A stretch of DNA of 64,000 nt from Bactericera cockerelli (taxonomy: Eukaryota > Arthropoda > Insecta > Hemiptera > Triozidae), in the NCBI GenBank assembly GCA_024516035.1, contig CM044961.1, positions 30,834,195 to 30,898,194 of the forward strand, given 5' to 3'. The notes below the pieces were generated by a model, which saw only the letters and a list, made by a program, of their open reading frames with translations, did no database searches and was not told the DNA's origin. This document shows, piece after piece, positions 11,574-22,599 of the stretch (its first letter is position 1; each line of letters begins with the position of its first letter). A program made the position numbers and the translations under genes.

Positions 11574-11754
11574 AAAATTATAACTATTAAAAAAATCCAA
11601 GCATTGGGTGGGATCCGGATCCATGCGCTGGATTGGTGTACACAGAGCATTAGGATTTGGATAGTAAAGGTGTGTTTTGATAGTTTCCGATCTTTCAATA
11701 ATTATTATTAAAAGTTAGAATTAAAAGGTAAGTCGGGATATAAATACTGCATTG

Positions 11755-14612
11755 GGAGAGATTGGGAGAGAGAGAGAGAGAGAGGAGGAAGTAAGTAGTG
11801 AGGGGAGAAGAGAGAGAGAGAGGAAGAAAGAGAGAGAGGGTAAAGGAAGGGGATGAGACTGAGAACTTGAGGAAGGAGGAGGAGGGGAGAGAAGGAAGAG
11901 GTAGAGACTGAGAGAGAGGAGAGAAGGAAGGAGGAAGAGACTGGAGGAGAGAGAGAGAGGAGGAGAGGAGGAGAGATGAGAGAGAGAGAGAGAGGAGGAA
12001 GTAAGTAGTGAGGGGAGAGAGAGAGGAGAAGAGAAGAGGAGAGAGAAGAGAGAGAGGGTAAAGGAAGGGATGAGACTGAGAACTTGAGAAGGAGAGGAGG
12101 GAGAGAAGGAAGAGGTAGAGACTGAGAGAGAGAGAGAGAGAAGGAAGTAAGTAGTGAGGGGAGAAGAGAGAGAGAGAGGAAGAAAGAGAGAGAGGGTAAA
12201 GGAAGGGGATGAGACTGAGAACTGAGAAGGAGAGGAGGGAGGAGAAGGAAGAGGTAGAGACTGAGAGAGAGAGAGAGAGGAGGAAGTAAGTAGTGAGGGG
12301 AGAAGAGAGAGAGAGAGGAAGAAAGAGAGAGAGGGTAAAGGAAGGGGATGAGACTGAGAACTGAGAAGGAGAGGAGGGAGAGAAGGAAGAGGTAGAGACT
12401 GAGAGAGAGAGAGAGAGGAGGAAGTATAGTAGTGAGGGGAGAAGAGAGAGAGAGAGGAAGAAAGAGAGAGAGGGTAAAGGAAGGGGATGAGACTGAGAAC
12501 TTGAGAAGGAGAGGAGGGAGAGAAGGAAGAGGTAGAGACTGAGAGAGAGAGAGAGAGGAGGAAGTAAGTAGTGAGGGGAGAAGAGAGAGAGAGAGGAAGA
12601 AAGAGAGAGAGGGTAAAGGAAGGGGATGAGACTGAGAACTTGAGAAGAGGAGGGAGGAGGGAGAGAGGAAGGAAGAGGTAGAGACTGAGAGAGAGAGAGA
12701 GAGGAGGAAGTAAGTAGTGAGGGGAGAAGAGGAGAGGAAGAGAGGAGAGGGTAAAGGAGAGAGAGACTGAGATTGAGAAGGAAGGAGGGAAGAAGGGAGG
12801 AGGTAAGAGAGAACTTGAGAAGGAGAGAGGAGGGAGAGGAAGAGGGAAGAGAGAGAGAGGGAGAGAGGTAGAGATGAGAGGAGAGAGAGAGAGAAGTAAG
12901 TAGTGAGGGGAGAAGAGAGAGAGAGGAAGAAAGAGAGAGAGGGTAAAGGAAGGGGGATGAGACTGGAGAACTGAGAAGGAGAGGAGGGAGAGAAGGAAGA
13001 GGTAGAGACTGAGAGGAGAGAGAGAGAGGAGGAAGTAAGTAGTGAGGGGAGAAGAGAGAGAGAGAGAGGAAGAAAGAGAGAGAGGGTAAAGGAAGGGGAT
13101 GAGACTGAGAACTTGAGAAGGAGAGGAGAAGGAGGAAGAAGAAGAGAAGAGGTATGAGACTGAGAGAGAGAGGAGGAAAGTAAGTAGTGAGGGGAGAAGA
13201 GAGAGAGAGAGGAAGAAGAGAGAGAGGGTAAAGGAAGGGGATGAGACTGAGAACTTGAGAAGGAGAGGAGGGAGAGAAGGAAGAGGTAGAGACTGAGAGA
13301 GAGAGAGAGAGAGGAGGAAGTAAGTAGTGAGGGGAGAAGAGAGAGAGAGAGGGAAGAAAGAGAGAGAGGGTAAAGGAAGGGGATGAGACTGAGAACTTGA
13401 GAAGGAGAGGAGGGAGAGAAGGAAGAGGTAGAGACTGAGAGAGAGAGAGAGAGGAGGAAGTAAGTAGTGAGGGGAGAAGAGAGAGAGGAGAGGGAAGAAG
13501 AGAGAGAGAGGGGTAAAGGAAGGGGATGAGACTGAGAACTTGAGAAGGAGAGGAGGGAGAGAAGGAAGAGGTAGAGACTGAGAGAGAGAGAGAGAGAGAG
13601 AGGAAGTAAGTAGTGAGGGGAGAAGAGAGAGAGAGAGGAAGAAAGAGAGAGAGGGTAAAGGAAGGGGATGAGACTGAGAACTTGAGAAGGAGAGGAGGGA
13701 GAGAAGGAAGAGGTAGAGACTGAGAGAGAGAGAGAGAGAGAAGGAAGTAAGTAGTGAGGGGAGAAGAGAGAGAGAGAGGAAGAAAGAGAGAGAGGGTAAA
13801 GGAAGGGGATGAGACTGAGAACTTGAGAAGGAGAGGAGGGAGAGAAGGAAGAGGTAGAGACTGAGAGAGAGAGAGAGAGGAGGAAGTAAGTAGTGAGGGG
13901 AGAAGAGAGAGAGAGAGGAAGAAAGAGAGAGAGGGTAAAGGAAGGGGATGAGACTGAGAACTTGAGAAGGAGAGGAGGGAGAGAAGGAAGAGGTAGAGAC
14001 TGAGAGAGAGAGAGAGAGAGGAGGAGAGAGTAAGTAGTGAGGGGAGAAGAGAGAGAGAGAGGAAGAAAGAGAGAGAGGGTAAAGGAAGGGGATGAGACTG
14101 AGAACTTGAGAAGGAGAGGAGGGAGAGAAGGAAGAGGTAGAGACTGAGAGAGAGAGAGAGAGAGAAGGAAGTAAGTAGTGAGGGGAGAAGAGAGAGAGAG
14201 GAAGAAAGAGAGAGAGGGTAAAGGAAGGGGATGAGACTGAGAACTTGAGAAGGAGAGGAGGGAGAGAAGGAAGAGGTAGAGACTGAGAGAGAGAGAGAAG
14301 GAAGAGGTAGAGACTGAGAGAGAGAGAGAGAGAGAAGGAAGTAAGTAGTGAGGGGAGAAGAGAGAGAGAGGAAGAAAGAAGAGAGGGTAAAGGAAGGGGA
14401 TGAGACTGAGAACTTGAGAAGGAGAGGAGGGAGAGAAGGAAGAGGTAGAGACTGAGAGAGAGAGAGAGGAGGAAGTAAGTAGTGAGGGGAGAAGAGAGAG
14501 AGAGAGGAAGAAAGAGAGAGAGGGTAAAGGAAGGGATGAGACTGAGAACTTGAGAAGGAGAGGAGGGAGAGAAGGAAGAGGTAGAGACTGAGAGAGAGAG
14601 AAGGATAATGGG
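11755..14612. repeat. Homopurine satellite-like array, about 140 bp x 19
   Basis: The word gtaagtagtgagggg (or a close variant) recurs at about 11792, 12000, 12148, 12285, 12425, 12565, 12710, 12897, 13034, 13180, 13320, 13459, 13605, 13746, 13886, 14029, 14170, 14341 and 14476. Spacing is mostly 137-146 bp. Each unit also holds ggatgagactgagaacttga and gaaggaagaggtagagactg. The plus strand is almost entirely A/G. The repeat is most degraded around 12720-12900. Two reverse-strand frames stay open for over 900 codons only because TC-rich sequence rarely makes stop codons. Confidence 0.93.
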
Positions 14613-15195
14613 AGATATGGATGAGTTCAAACAATATCAAAAGCTCTAATTCAATTGCGTTTCTATAGAATGATGAACAATGTGTATGAACTATGAATAT
14701 TTAACAAAACAATATAATATTACAATAAACTATAGAAATTTATATAATAATATAATTTGAATGCAAATTATGCCTACACAGATTTTTTACCTTCTATTAC
14801 CTATAAAAGGTATAGACAGTATTGTTTCATTTGCTGAATGTATTGTACCTTGTACAAAAATGGGGTATTACCCGCTAAAATAGAACTAAACAGACCGGGC
14901 GTACACTGCCCTGAGTAATCTATAGTCGATACCTATTCATTTTTTGTGAAACACCATTATAAAAATTATACTATCTTCATTAAAAAAAAAACGTCATACT
15001 AAATTAGTGAGGTACCCTTTATTGATATTTCATGTACCTATAACAATAAATAAATGCATAAAATAACAATATAAAATATGTGTGCTAAAAATTTAATTTA
15101 TATTCAAATCGAAAAAGTTTTTTTGAACGCCAGAGGTGTTGAGAGCGTTACATTTTTTAAAAGTTTGTATTTTTTCTATTATTTTCACCCCAAGC
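14613..15195. other. AT-rich spacer
   Basis: I see no coding region or recognisable repeat between the purine array and the palindrome cluster. Confidence 0.45.
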
Positions 15196-15199
15196 TTGG

Positions 15200-15450
15200 G
15201 TGAGGGTTCACACTCATTTTTACACACTCTTTTACACTCTCTTGTTCTACGTTTATTGTAGAGAACATAATATGTTCTCTACAATAAACGATTAGTGATT
15301 AGTGTGGACCATATTATGGTCCACACTAATTTTTACACACTCTTTTACATTCTCTTGTTCTACTTTTATTGTAGAGAACATATGGTTCACACTCATTTTT
15401 ACATACTCTTTTACACACTCTTGTTCTACGTTCACTGTAGATATATGAGA
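15200..15450. repeat. Direct repeats with two perfect palindromes
   Basis: A unit containing cacactcatttttacacact and cttgttctac occurs at about 15210, 15325 and 15388. Between the units lie two perfect palindromes: 15250-15290 (20-bp arms, outer end cgtttattgtagagaacata, one-base centre) and 15298-15330 (16-bp arms, outer end attagtgtggaccata, one-base centre). The block directly abuts the truncated LINE. Confidence 0.85.
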
Positions 15451-15469
15451 ACATATTGCATGTAATAGG

Positions 15470-16682
15470 GTACACGTTAGCAAACGCAAATGTGGAATTA
15501 AGAGAAGTTACAATCACACCTAACTCTGGAGTAGCTCAGGGGTCAAAAATATCTAGCCTTTTATTTATAATGACGTATGACGATATTAGAAATCATATTA
15601 AATATTCTCACTACAGCCTTTATGCTGACGACTTCAAAATTTACAAAGCTATTAACTCGCCTGAAGACTGCTACCTTCTTCAACGTGACATAGATGCTGT
15701 ATCTGATTGGCTAACAACAATTGGATTAAATTTCCATCCACTTAAGTGTAAACAAATTTCTTATAGTACTAAAGAAAAACGCATCGCAAGCACATACACC
15801 ATAAATAATCAACCCGTGGAAACTACAAAATCTTTCAAAGACCTTGGTGTGTTATACCAATCAAACTTCTCCTTCATTCCACATATATAAGAACAAATTG
15901 CAACCACGGCCTACAGAAACTTGGGTATGATTATTCGATATTGCAAACAAATCGATGATGTTGATGCTATTCGAGTTCTGTATTTATCTTTAGTTCGATC
16001 AAAAGTTGAATACGCCTCACTGATATGGTCTCCTAGTCAAAAAAATCATTCAAAAACAATCGAAAATATACAAGCTAAATTTGCTAGATATCTATTCAAA
16101 AAAGTAAATAATTTTTATCCGACATATCCAGAGCAAATCTCTTACTCGCTTCTTATTGAAAACCTTGACCTGCTTAAGCTGGAAGATCGAAGAGAACTAG
16201 AAAAAATGAAATTTCTTTACAAAATAATAAATAATAACATTGACGCACCACAAATTCTTTCAAAGATCTCCTTCAAAGTTCCTCGACCAGGCCTGAGACA
16301 AAGAAACTTATTCTTTGACATACAAAACAATATTTCACCAAAATCCCCCATCACATCGTCCATGAAGACATTCAATAACTTGGACATAAAACCTGATTTT
16401 TCGTTAAACTACAACGATTTCACAGATTTTCTGAACCCTCAATAGCAGAGCCTAATTCAAAAATGAAATATCCGTTAGTACATTTTAAGTAGGTACATAG
16501 AATTTATCAATCTATTCATATTTACCTTTATGTACTTAATTATAAGAATTAGTTTTATGAAAATTATTATCCTATTGTATCGATTAACGAAACCTATATG
16601 TATATTTATGCTAGTATTGTTACATTTAATTCCTTTATTATATGTAATGTTGCATATCTTAATAAAAAAAAAAAAAAAAAAA
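15470..16682 (+). mobile_element. 5'-truncated non-LTR retrotransposon
   Basis: Only the last part of the reverse transcriptase and the 3' UTR remain, ending in poly(A) at about 16662-16682. The 5' break falls inside the RT domain, as is usual for incomplete target-primed reverse transcription. The poly(A) is followed directly by a SINE-C tail. The clade is not assigned. Confidence 0.85.
15480..16445 (+). pseudogene. RT C-terminal half, one in-frame stop
   Basis: This is the C-terminal part of a LINE reverse transcriptase. Visible motifs are SGVAQGSKIS (RT block before the active site), YADDFKIY (catalytic aspartates) and a thumb-like block with SFKDLGVLY. After it comes a C-terminal region with RSKVEYASLIWSP and an RRELEKMKFLYKI helix. 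A TAA at 15888-15890 interrupts an otherwise continuous frame that resumes unchanged and ends at 16445. Endonuclease, fingers and most of the palm are missing. It is a dead copy. Confidence 0.88.
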
Positions 16683-16750
16683 AGAGTGCCAAAACCCACC
16701 AACCTCAACCCTGACTAACCCCAAGTAGGTTTGGGGTAAGACAAACTGTA
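16683..16750 (+). mobile_element. SINE-C 3' tail fragment
   Basis: It contains aaaacccaccaacctcaac then caagtaggtttggggtaaga, matching the SINE-C tail. It lies directly after the LINE poly(A), so the LINE may have inserted into a SINE-C copy. Confidence 0.55.
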
Positions 16751-16989
16751 AGAAAAAAGGGATTGTAGAGAACTTATTTTAACGAAATTCTATTCTAAAG
16801 AACTATTGATTTTTAATTATTTAATTATTAAAGAACACACAAGCTTCCCTGTATTCATTATCCTTTCTCTGCTTCTTTCCCATACCTTCCTCCCTCTCTC
16901 TCTATCTATTCCTCTGTTTCTCTCATCCTCTTTCTCAAAATACCTCTCTCTATGGGTATTCTTTCCACTTTTTCTCTCCCTAGCTATCT

Positions 16990-17092
16990 CCCACTCAATA
17001 ACAAATAAGAGGAGCCCACCTCCACAATAAGGTGGAATCATCTTAGGAGGTGTCATATAATTCAAAATTGTAAAGAATAAAATCAAATCAAA
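16990..17092 (+). mobile_element. Retroposon 3' end, tail family L
   Basis: It runs from ggaatcatcttaggaggtgt to aataaaatcaaatcaaatca, ending in tandem TCAAA words. It is the inverse of 10350-10445. A pyrimidine-rich tract precedes it at 16850-16985. Confidence 0.6.
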
Positions 17093-17144
17093 TCAAAACC
17101 TCTCTCCATCTCTCTTTCTCTCTCTAAAGTAAAAGTTTAAGTCA

Positions 17145-17295
17145 TCATATTTGTGTTAATCACTTTCGTGATATCACAACTATATACTCAAACTCGCTTT
17201 ACTTAATCTACGCTGAAATCGGGACTTGAACCACCGACCTCCAGGTAACAAGTCCGCCGCCTTATCGATCAAGATACTGAGTACTGAAGTCGGTG
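17145..17295 (-). mobile_element. SINE-B copy
   Basis: On the minus strand it has the tRNA-like head (taccttgatcgataaggcgg in variant form, ggttcaagtcccgat) and the body up to tcatatttgtgtt. It matches 51626-51766 in inverse orientation. Confidence 0.8.
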
Positions 17296-17545
17296 TCTCT
17301 CTCTATATCTCTCTTATTCTCTCTATATCTCTCTTATCCTTTCTATATATCTCTTATCCTCTCTATATCTCTCTTATTCTCTCTATATCTTTCTTGTCCT
17401 TTCTATATCTCTCTTATCCTCTCTATAATATCTCTATTATTCTCTGTCTCTCTCTTACTCTCTCTCTCTCTCTTTCTCTCTCTCTTTTCTCTCTCTCTTT
17501 TCTCTCTCTCTCTCTCGCTCTCTCTTACTCTCTCTCTCTATTCAT
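17296..17545. repeat. TC-rich tract
   Basis: Units such as atctctcttatcctctctat repeat, then the tract becomes plain (TC)n. The two forward ORFs here are compositional. Confidence 0.85.
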
Positions 17546-17639
17546 CTCACTTTATTTGCACAGAGACGAGAACTAAACCCTTCTCAAACCACACGGAGGT
17601 TAACCACATGTCTATCCAGGACAGAAGCTTTCAGCAGCG

Positions 17640-17870
17640 TAACTTATTCAGAGTGATGGGGAGGAAGTGAAGGGGAGGAAGTGATGGGGAGGAAGTGAGG
17701 GGTGGAGAGGGGTTGCTGAGGAGGGAGAGAGGGCGGGGAGCAGAAAAATAGGGAAGGTAGCAAGATGTGGATGGGGAAGGAAACTTTGGATGGGAAGACA
17801 GATTGGATGGGGAATGAAAGGTTGGGTAGGGAAGATTGGATGGGTCGGAAGGAAAGTTTAGGGAGAATTG
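17640..17870. repeat. G-rich minisatellite
   Basis: Short units gggaggaagtga and variants of ggatggggaagg recur irregularly. Nothing coding is seen. Confidence 0.6.
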
Positions 17871-17934
17871 AATTGAATAATATATATTTCTTTATTATAC
17901 AATTAGTTAAGTTACGTACAATAATCTCCTAAAC

Positions 17935-18310
17935 TAATGAGAGAGAGAGAGAAAGAGAGAGTGAGAGAGAGAAAATAGACACAGAAAAAAAGAGAGAGGG
18001 AGAGAAAGAGGGAGAGAGAGAGACAGAAAGAAATAGAGAGAGAGAGAACTAAAGAATGTAGAGAATAATAATTGAAGAATATAAATATAAAAAAAAAATT
18101 AAAAAAGTACCAAAGAGATACTTACAGAAAGTTAGAAAGAGAGAGAGAGAGAGAGAGAAGAGAGAGGAGAGAGGAAGAGGATAAGAGATTAAATAGAAAT
18201 TTAAAAACTAGAAGGATAGAGAGAAAAGATAGAAAATAAACGAAGAAAAGGTAGAAGAAGAAACTCAAGAGAGAAAGAGGAAAGAGAGAGAGAGGAGAGA
18301 GAGAGGGTTT
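17935..18310. repeat. GA-rich tract
   Basis: Imperfect gagaga runs are interrupted by an A/T-rich piece at 18050-18110. Confidence 0.8.
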
Positions 18311-18630
18311 TTGCTTATACGGTTAATGCTAAGTATCTTTTTGGCAAGAATATCTTCTGTTTCCCTCTCTTTACGAAAAATGGCAGGGCCGGATCCCCTG
18401 GGGAAAATTTAAGGCCGAATTACAAAACAGAAGCAAATCAGTAAGCCGTTTTTCTTCAGAAATTAGAACAATCTTGACTTAAAACACATCCAAGCTTTCA
18501 GTGTATAAACCTGGATATAAGAGAACGATTCCCGGATTTCCCAAGTCAAATTTTCTTCTCTAAAATAACCTCTCAATAATAGAACCTGGATATAAGGGGA
18601 AAAATCCCTTGAGTTCTCGTAATAATATGA
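18311..18630. other. Unassigned spacer
   Basis: The phrase acctggatataag occurs twice (about 18510 and 18587), suggesting a small degenerate direct repeat. There is no gene. Confidence 0.45.
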
Positions 18631-18830
18631 TGGTAGTCAAGTAGTTAAGGCGCTGGTCTGGTAATCCCGGTACCGTAGAGGTCCATTGGTTCGAATCCTA
18701 TACGCAATGCATAAATTATTCTTCATTAATTTGCGTAAGTTGACCACATGATAATGAGACTCTGAGAGTTAGGTGATAGAAAATGCTTTGAGCATTGGCC
18801 TCACCTGGTGGTTATTATCCAATAATTATT
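18631..18830 (+). mobile_element. SINE-A copy, tRNA-derived
   Basis: The head has tggtagtcaagtagttaagg (A box) and ttggttcgaatcct (B box), followed by the body gactctgagagttaggtgat and agaaaatgctttgagcattg, and an ATT-rich tail. It is about 200 bp and diverged from the copy at 20892. Confidence 0.85.
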
Positions 18831-19289
18831 ATCATGTTTATCTTATATCCACATTAAACTGTATTTACCACCTCTTGGACAGAACACCACATTTACAAGG
18901 GGTACAGATAAAATAAACTGAGTAAATCAACCAGTGCCTTTTGCTTAAGTAATAATAATAATTGCCCGGTAAACGGGTGTTTATTAAAGGAGCAAGTCCT
19001 ATGTACAAAATGTCAATACAATATTTATGCTATAACAACAATAAATAACAATTAACAATAATTAAAGCAAATCACAATAATCACAGCAATATGGTGTCAA
19101 AAATAAATAAATACAAATATCAAATTAAATAACTTTCAAAATAATATAAACTATCAAGTGAAATCAAACATGTCACCCTTGGCATTGGCTGCCAAGTAGG
19201 TATAGTTTATAGAAAAAAATATATGAATAAGAATAAGGTATAGTTTATTTATAGCTAAATGGAGACATGTATTTCTGCAAAACATAATT
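18831..19289. other. AT-rich spacer
   Basis: It contains irregular aataata and tatagtttat words, but no gene or recognisable element. Confidence 0.4.
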
Positions 19290-19492
19290 AATACACATTA
19301 TTATTATTATAGTATGCTTTATTAGGTAGAACAAAAATATATACAGTAAAATACAATGTAATGACAAGGAAAATTAAATAGATTGAGTAAAGAAACAAGA
19401 ACAAAAAAGAGAAAGAAGCTAAAGTCCTACCTAAAGGGCGGGTTATTGCCCGTGGCAATCTCTTCCACCCAGCCCTTTTGGGTGGAAGGGAT
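19290..19492 (-). mobile_element. Retroposon 3' end, tail family H
   Basis: Read on the minus strand it begins gggtggaagagattgccacg, then ataacccgccctttaggtag, and ends near taataaagcatac in an ATT-type tail. Six copies occur in the window (here, 21409, 23170, 24640, 49150, 62400). The AATAAAG word close to the end looks like a 3' processing signal. Confidence 0.7.
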
Positions 19493-19734
19493 TGCCTGAT
19501 TTTGACAGCAATATAAAATCCCCTCCCCCACAACTCTCTTGGCTATACGCCCTCATCACTACGACCCTGGGAAATAGAAAATCTGCATGAGAGCTGATGA
19601 CACTTGGCTTGGAAAAGCTGTGGCATTTGTTTATTTATATTGTAGGAGACAATCTCTATTTACAGGGAAATGTTTAAAATGCAGATAATTTTCTGAGATG
19701 GAAAAGGTGGAGCTGCTGGATGAGAAGTATGAGG

Positions 19735-20030
19735 ATGTAGAGGACGAGGAGATGGGAGGGAGAGAGAGAGGAAGAGGACATGGGAGGGAGAGGGAGAGAA
19801 AGAGATTGAAAGGAGGGGAGACAAAAAGAGAGAAAGGGGGAGAGAGGAAGAGGAGAAGGAAGAAGGAAGAAGGAGAGAGAGAGATTGAAAGGAGAGGGAG
19901 ACAAAAAGAGAGAAAGGGGGAGAAAGGAAGAGGAGAAGGAAGAAGGAGAGAGAGAGGGAGTAACAGAGAGGGAATGTTAAAGAGATTGAGTGTAAAGAGA
20001 GTTTTTGGAGAGGGAGGAGGAGAGAGAAAA
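19735..20030. repeat. GA-rich tract with an internal duplication
   Basis: A unit with gagattgaaaggag, then gagacaaaaagagagaaagg, occurs twice (about 19802 and 19882). The forward Glu/Arg/Lys-rich ORF is compositional. Confidence 0.8.
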
Positions 20031-20039
20031 TTAGAAAAT

Positions 20040-20172
20040 ATTATTATTATTTTTTTTTTTTTTTTTTTAAGTTTCCATTTATTTATTTATGTTTTACATT
20101 ATCATCTTTAACAAACTATGAGGGTATACCCACCTTCAAAAGATAAAAATCTTGTGCTGAAGGTGGGGAGTT
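20040..20172 (-). mobile_element. Retroposon 3' end, tail family K
   Basis: Poly(T) at about 20050-20068 is followed by a block with ccttcaaaagataaaaatct and tgtgctgaaggtgggg, shared with 5095-5205. This is a minus-strand 3' end with its poly(A). Confidence 0.65.
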
Positions 20173-20220
20173 CAAATAATATTGGATGGAAGAGATTATT
20201 ATTATTTCTTCACTGCGACC

Positions 20221-20341
20221 GAAGTAGATATGGCCTGACCAGTTGAGTTTTCTGTGTGAAAAGTCTGCTACAACCGGAAATCGAACTCCGGATCTCTGGA
20301 CTACGAGCAGTAATCACAACCGTTACGCCACGGAGGCTGGC
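20221..20341 (-). mobile_element. SINE-C head
   Basis: Minus-strand ccagcctccgtggcgtaacg, then gagttcgatttccgg, equals the tRNA-like head of SINE-C. The body and tail are absent. Confidence 0.75.
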
Positions 20342-20891
20342 AACTAGAGAAGAATGAATGAGATGAAACAGGAATAGAAGGTAGAAAAAGACATGTAGAC
20401 ACCCCTGTGTTCATGCTGCATATCAGATGCTATTTCCATGTCTTTCCCAGTTAATTCCAATTATGTTAATCGCATGTTGAATCTTAGCACAAACAAAGGC
20501 GTGAATTTTGTTCCAACACAACACAGAATAGCTTCACGTGTTAAACAGATGTATGTGGTGTGTCATTTCCATGAAAACATATTGTGCTTGATGGTGGAAT
20601 TTAGAGAGTGAAGTCTGCGAATATACAAAGGGGTTGCAGAAATCCAGGAACAAAAAAAATCATCCCTTTTCTTGACGTTTTAATCGTATTTGCATTTTCG
20701 CAAACAGATGAAAATGCTGATTAGAGGTAAACAGGGAAACACTCACGTTGGGGATATGAGTTTTCACCGTGGAAAAAAGTAACAAATCCGCTCTGGATAT
20801 TTGAAATAAATTTGAACCTTTGTTTGTTTTTGTTCTTTTTTCTATTTTTCTATTTTTTTTTTTTTTTTTTTTTTTTTGCAATGCAAGTGTT
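20342..20891. other. Unassigned single-copy-looking spacer
   Basis: Its composition is more balanced than its surroundings, but I see no supported ORF. Poly(T) at about 20852-20878 may be the minus-strand tail of a truncated retroposon. Confidence 0.4.
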
Positions 20892-21085
20892 CTGGTAGTG
20901 AAGTGGTTAAGGCGCTAGTCTGGTAATCTAGGTAGCGTAGGGATCCGTTGGTTCGAATCCCACCCAGTGCATGAATTTTTCCTCATTAATTTGAGTTTGT
21001 GACCACATAATAATAAGACTCTGAGGGTTAGGTGGTAGAAAATGCTTTGAGCATTACCCTCGCACTAAAGAGTGTTATTATTATC
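20892..21085 (+). mobile_element. SINE-A, near-complete copy
   Basis: The head has ctggtagtgaagtggttaag and ggttcgaatcccacccagtg, the body tgaccacataataataagac and tctgagggttaggtggtaga, and the tail taaagagtgttattatta. It is the clearest full copy of the family. Confidence 0.88.
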
Positions 21086-21137
21086 TATTTATTTTTTTAA
21101 ACTCTTTTTTTTCAGAGTGACTGTAATAATTCTACAA

Positions 21138-21339
21138 TCTTAATATATAAATGTCAAAGTCACTGACTGACTGATCATCGCTCTACCTACCCAAACCGTA
21201 ATACCTAGCGAGCTGAAATTTTGACACAACATTCCTTGCAAGGATTTTGCAAAAGTCCAAACCGTTCCATAGATAGAGCCCTAAAAGTGCACTTTTAGAG
21301 GCCATGCCTCGGCCCGCAAAGCGGGCGACAGCCCGCTAG
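21138..21339 (+). mobile_element. Small non-autonomous Helitron-like element
   Basis: It begins TC (tcttaatatataaatgtc), carries cactgactgactgatcatcg, and ends with a GC-rich hairpin (gcccgc-aaa-gcgggc) about ten bases before CTAG, followed by T. It is preceded by A. These are the structural marks of Helitrons (5' TC, 3' hairpin then CTRR, insertion between A and T). It is 202 bp with no coding capacity. A sister copy lies at 36083-36289. Confidence 0.8.
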
Positions 21340-21408
21340 TTTATCATAAATGATACTTAATTCTTACATGAAAAAAAAACATAAAAACATAATAAACACT
21401 AAATTATT

Positions 21409-21575
21409 GTGTTGGGTGGAAAAGATTGCCATAGGTAATAACCCGCCCTCTAGTTAGGACAAAATAATGTGTTATCTATTTTTTTCCTTTTTATTGTATT
21501 TTTAATTTTAGTAATAATTATCTGTAATTATGTATTATTATCGAATAAAGAATTTAATAACAATTATAATAATGT
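21409..21575 (+). mobile_element. Retroposon 3' end, tail family H
   Basis: It runs tgttgggtggaaaagattgc, then gtaataacccgccctctagt, and ends cgaataaagaatttaataac in an AAT-type tail. It is the only plus-strand copy and shows the 3' end most clearly. Confidence 0.7.
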
Positions 21576-21744
21576 TATAATATATTTACATCAACCCCCA
21601 ACCAACCCATTTTACTTCCTATTATTAACTGCCGGTATGGTATAAAAAGTATAAAAATGCGCGCTCAATACACCTCCCTCCCTGTAATTCCCTCTTCTCT
21701 TCCTCTCCCCCAACAGTTTTTTCGAAGTTGATCTAAAAAAATAT

Positions 21745-21844
21745 NNNNNNNNNNNNNNNNNNNNNNNNNNNNNNNNNNNNNNNNNNNNNNNNNNNNNNNN
21801 NNNNNNNNNNNNNNNNNNNNNNNNNNNNNNNNNNNNNNNNNNNN
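21745..21844. other. Assembly gap, 100 N
   Basis: Exactly 100 unknown bases, the usual size for a gap of unknown length. Confidence 0.99.
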
Positions 21845-22291
21845 TTCATCTCTTATATCCAGTTTTCCCTAATTCAGGTTTGACTGTATATTCATTGTTA
21901 GTTCTTTAGAAAATGGCGGTGGTAGGGGATATATTATTAAGAATCTAGGTGATGTTAGTATCTAAAGAGTGGGTATAGGCGCCATTTTTCAAATCACACT
22001 TAGGCCTACAGTACACCTATTATAAACGGGCCTGACTTTTGCAGAGAAATGAATGGCATACAGTCCAGGCTTGTACTACTCTGCATAGGAATGGAAATGG
22101 TAGTAAAATTATAAGCCTTATTTATATACGGCCCCCAATAGGTCGGCCTTAGAGGTAGGCTCGTATTTAATAATAAAATGAGACCTTTTTTAAATGTCCA
22201 AGCTAAGACTGTCCAAGGGGTTGAACTTTGAAATAATATTTTAGTTGAAGTAATATTTAACATTCATGGTATCAATTTATTAATTAAATAA
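21845..22291. other. Unassigned spacer
   Basis: The first bases (cttatatccagttttcccta) resemble the block near 18580. The 85-aa reverse ORF at 22006-22263 has no recognisable domain. No gene is called. Confidence 0.4.
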
Positions 22292-22576
22292 AGACAGCCT
22301 CCGTGGCCAGAAGTCCAGAGATCCTGAGTTTGATCCCCGGTCGGAGCAGACTTTTCACACAAAAAATTCTGTTTCCCAAGCTAGGTGAGGTTAATGTGCG
22401 TAGCTAGTACGATTTCCAGCGAATGGAGGGTAAAACCCCCGTCCTAATCCAGGACGTTAAATCACAGGAAAGGCATCCAGCCGTAAAAAATGTGCCAAAA
22501 CCAACCAACCTCAATCATGAGGTTGTACAACGTCGACCCTGCTTGAGTGGGATAGGACGGAGTAAAAGAAGAAGAG
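22292..22576 (+). mobile_element. SINE-C copy with internal deletions
   Basis: The head is shortened (cagcctccgtggccagaagt, then gagtttgatccccggtcgga). The body has gtgaggttaatgtgcgtagc, and the tail aaccaacctcaatcatgagg and gtcgaccctgcttgag, ending in gaagaag. Confidence 0.8.
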
Positions 22577-22599
22577 GCACTTACTAATTCTAATTAAAT

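Noticed and set aside
11695..14640. Two overlapping reverse-strand ORFs of 981 and 969 aa
   Set aside because: They lie wholly in the homopurine array, consist of Ser/Leu/Pro/Phe, and are open in more than one frame because TC-rich codons rarely give stops. No domain or normal start context.
22006..22263. 85-aa reverse ORF
   Set aside because: No motif recognised and no upstream or downstream gene structure.
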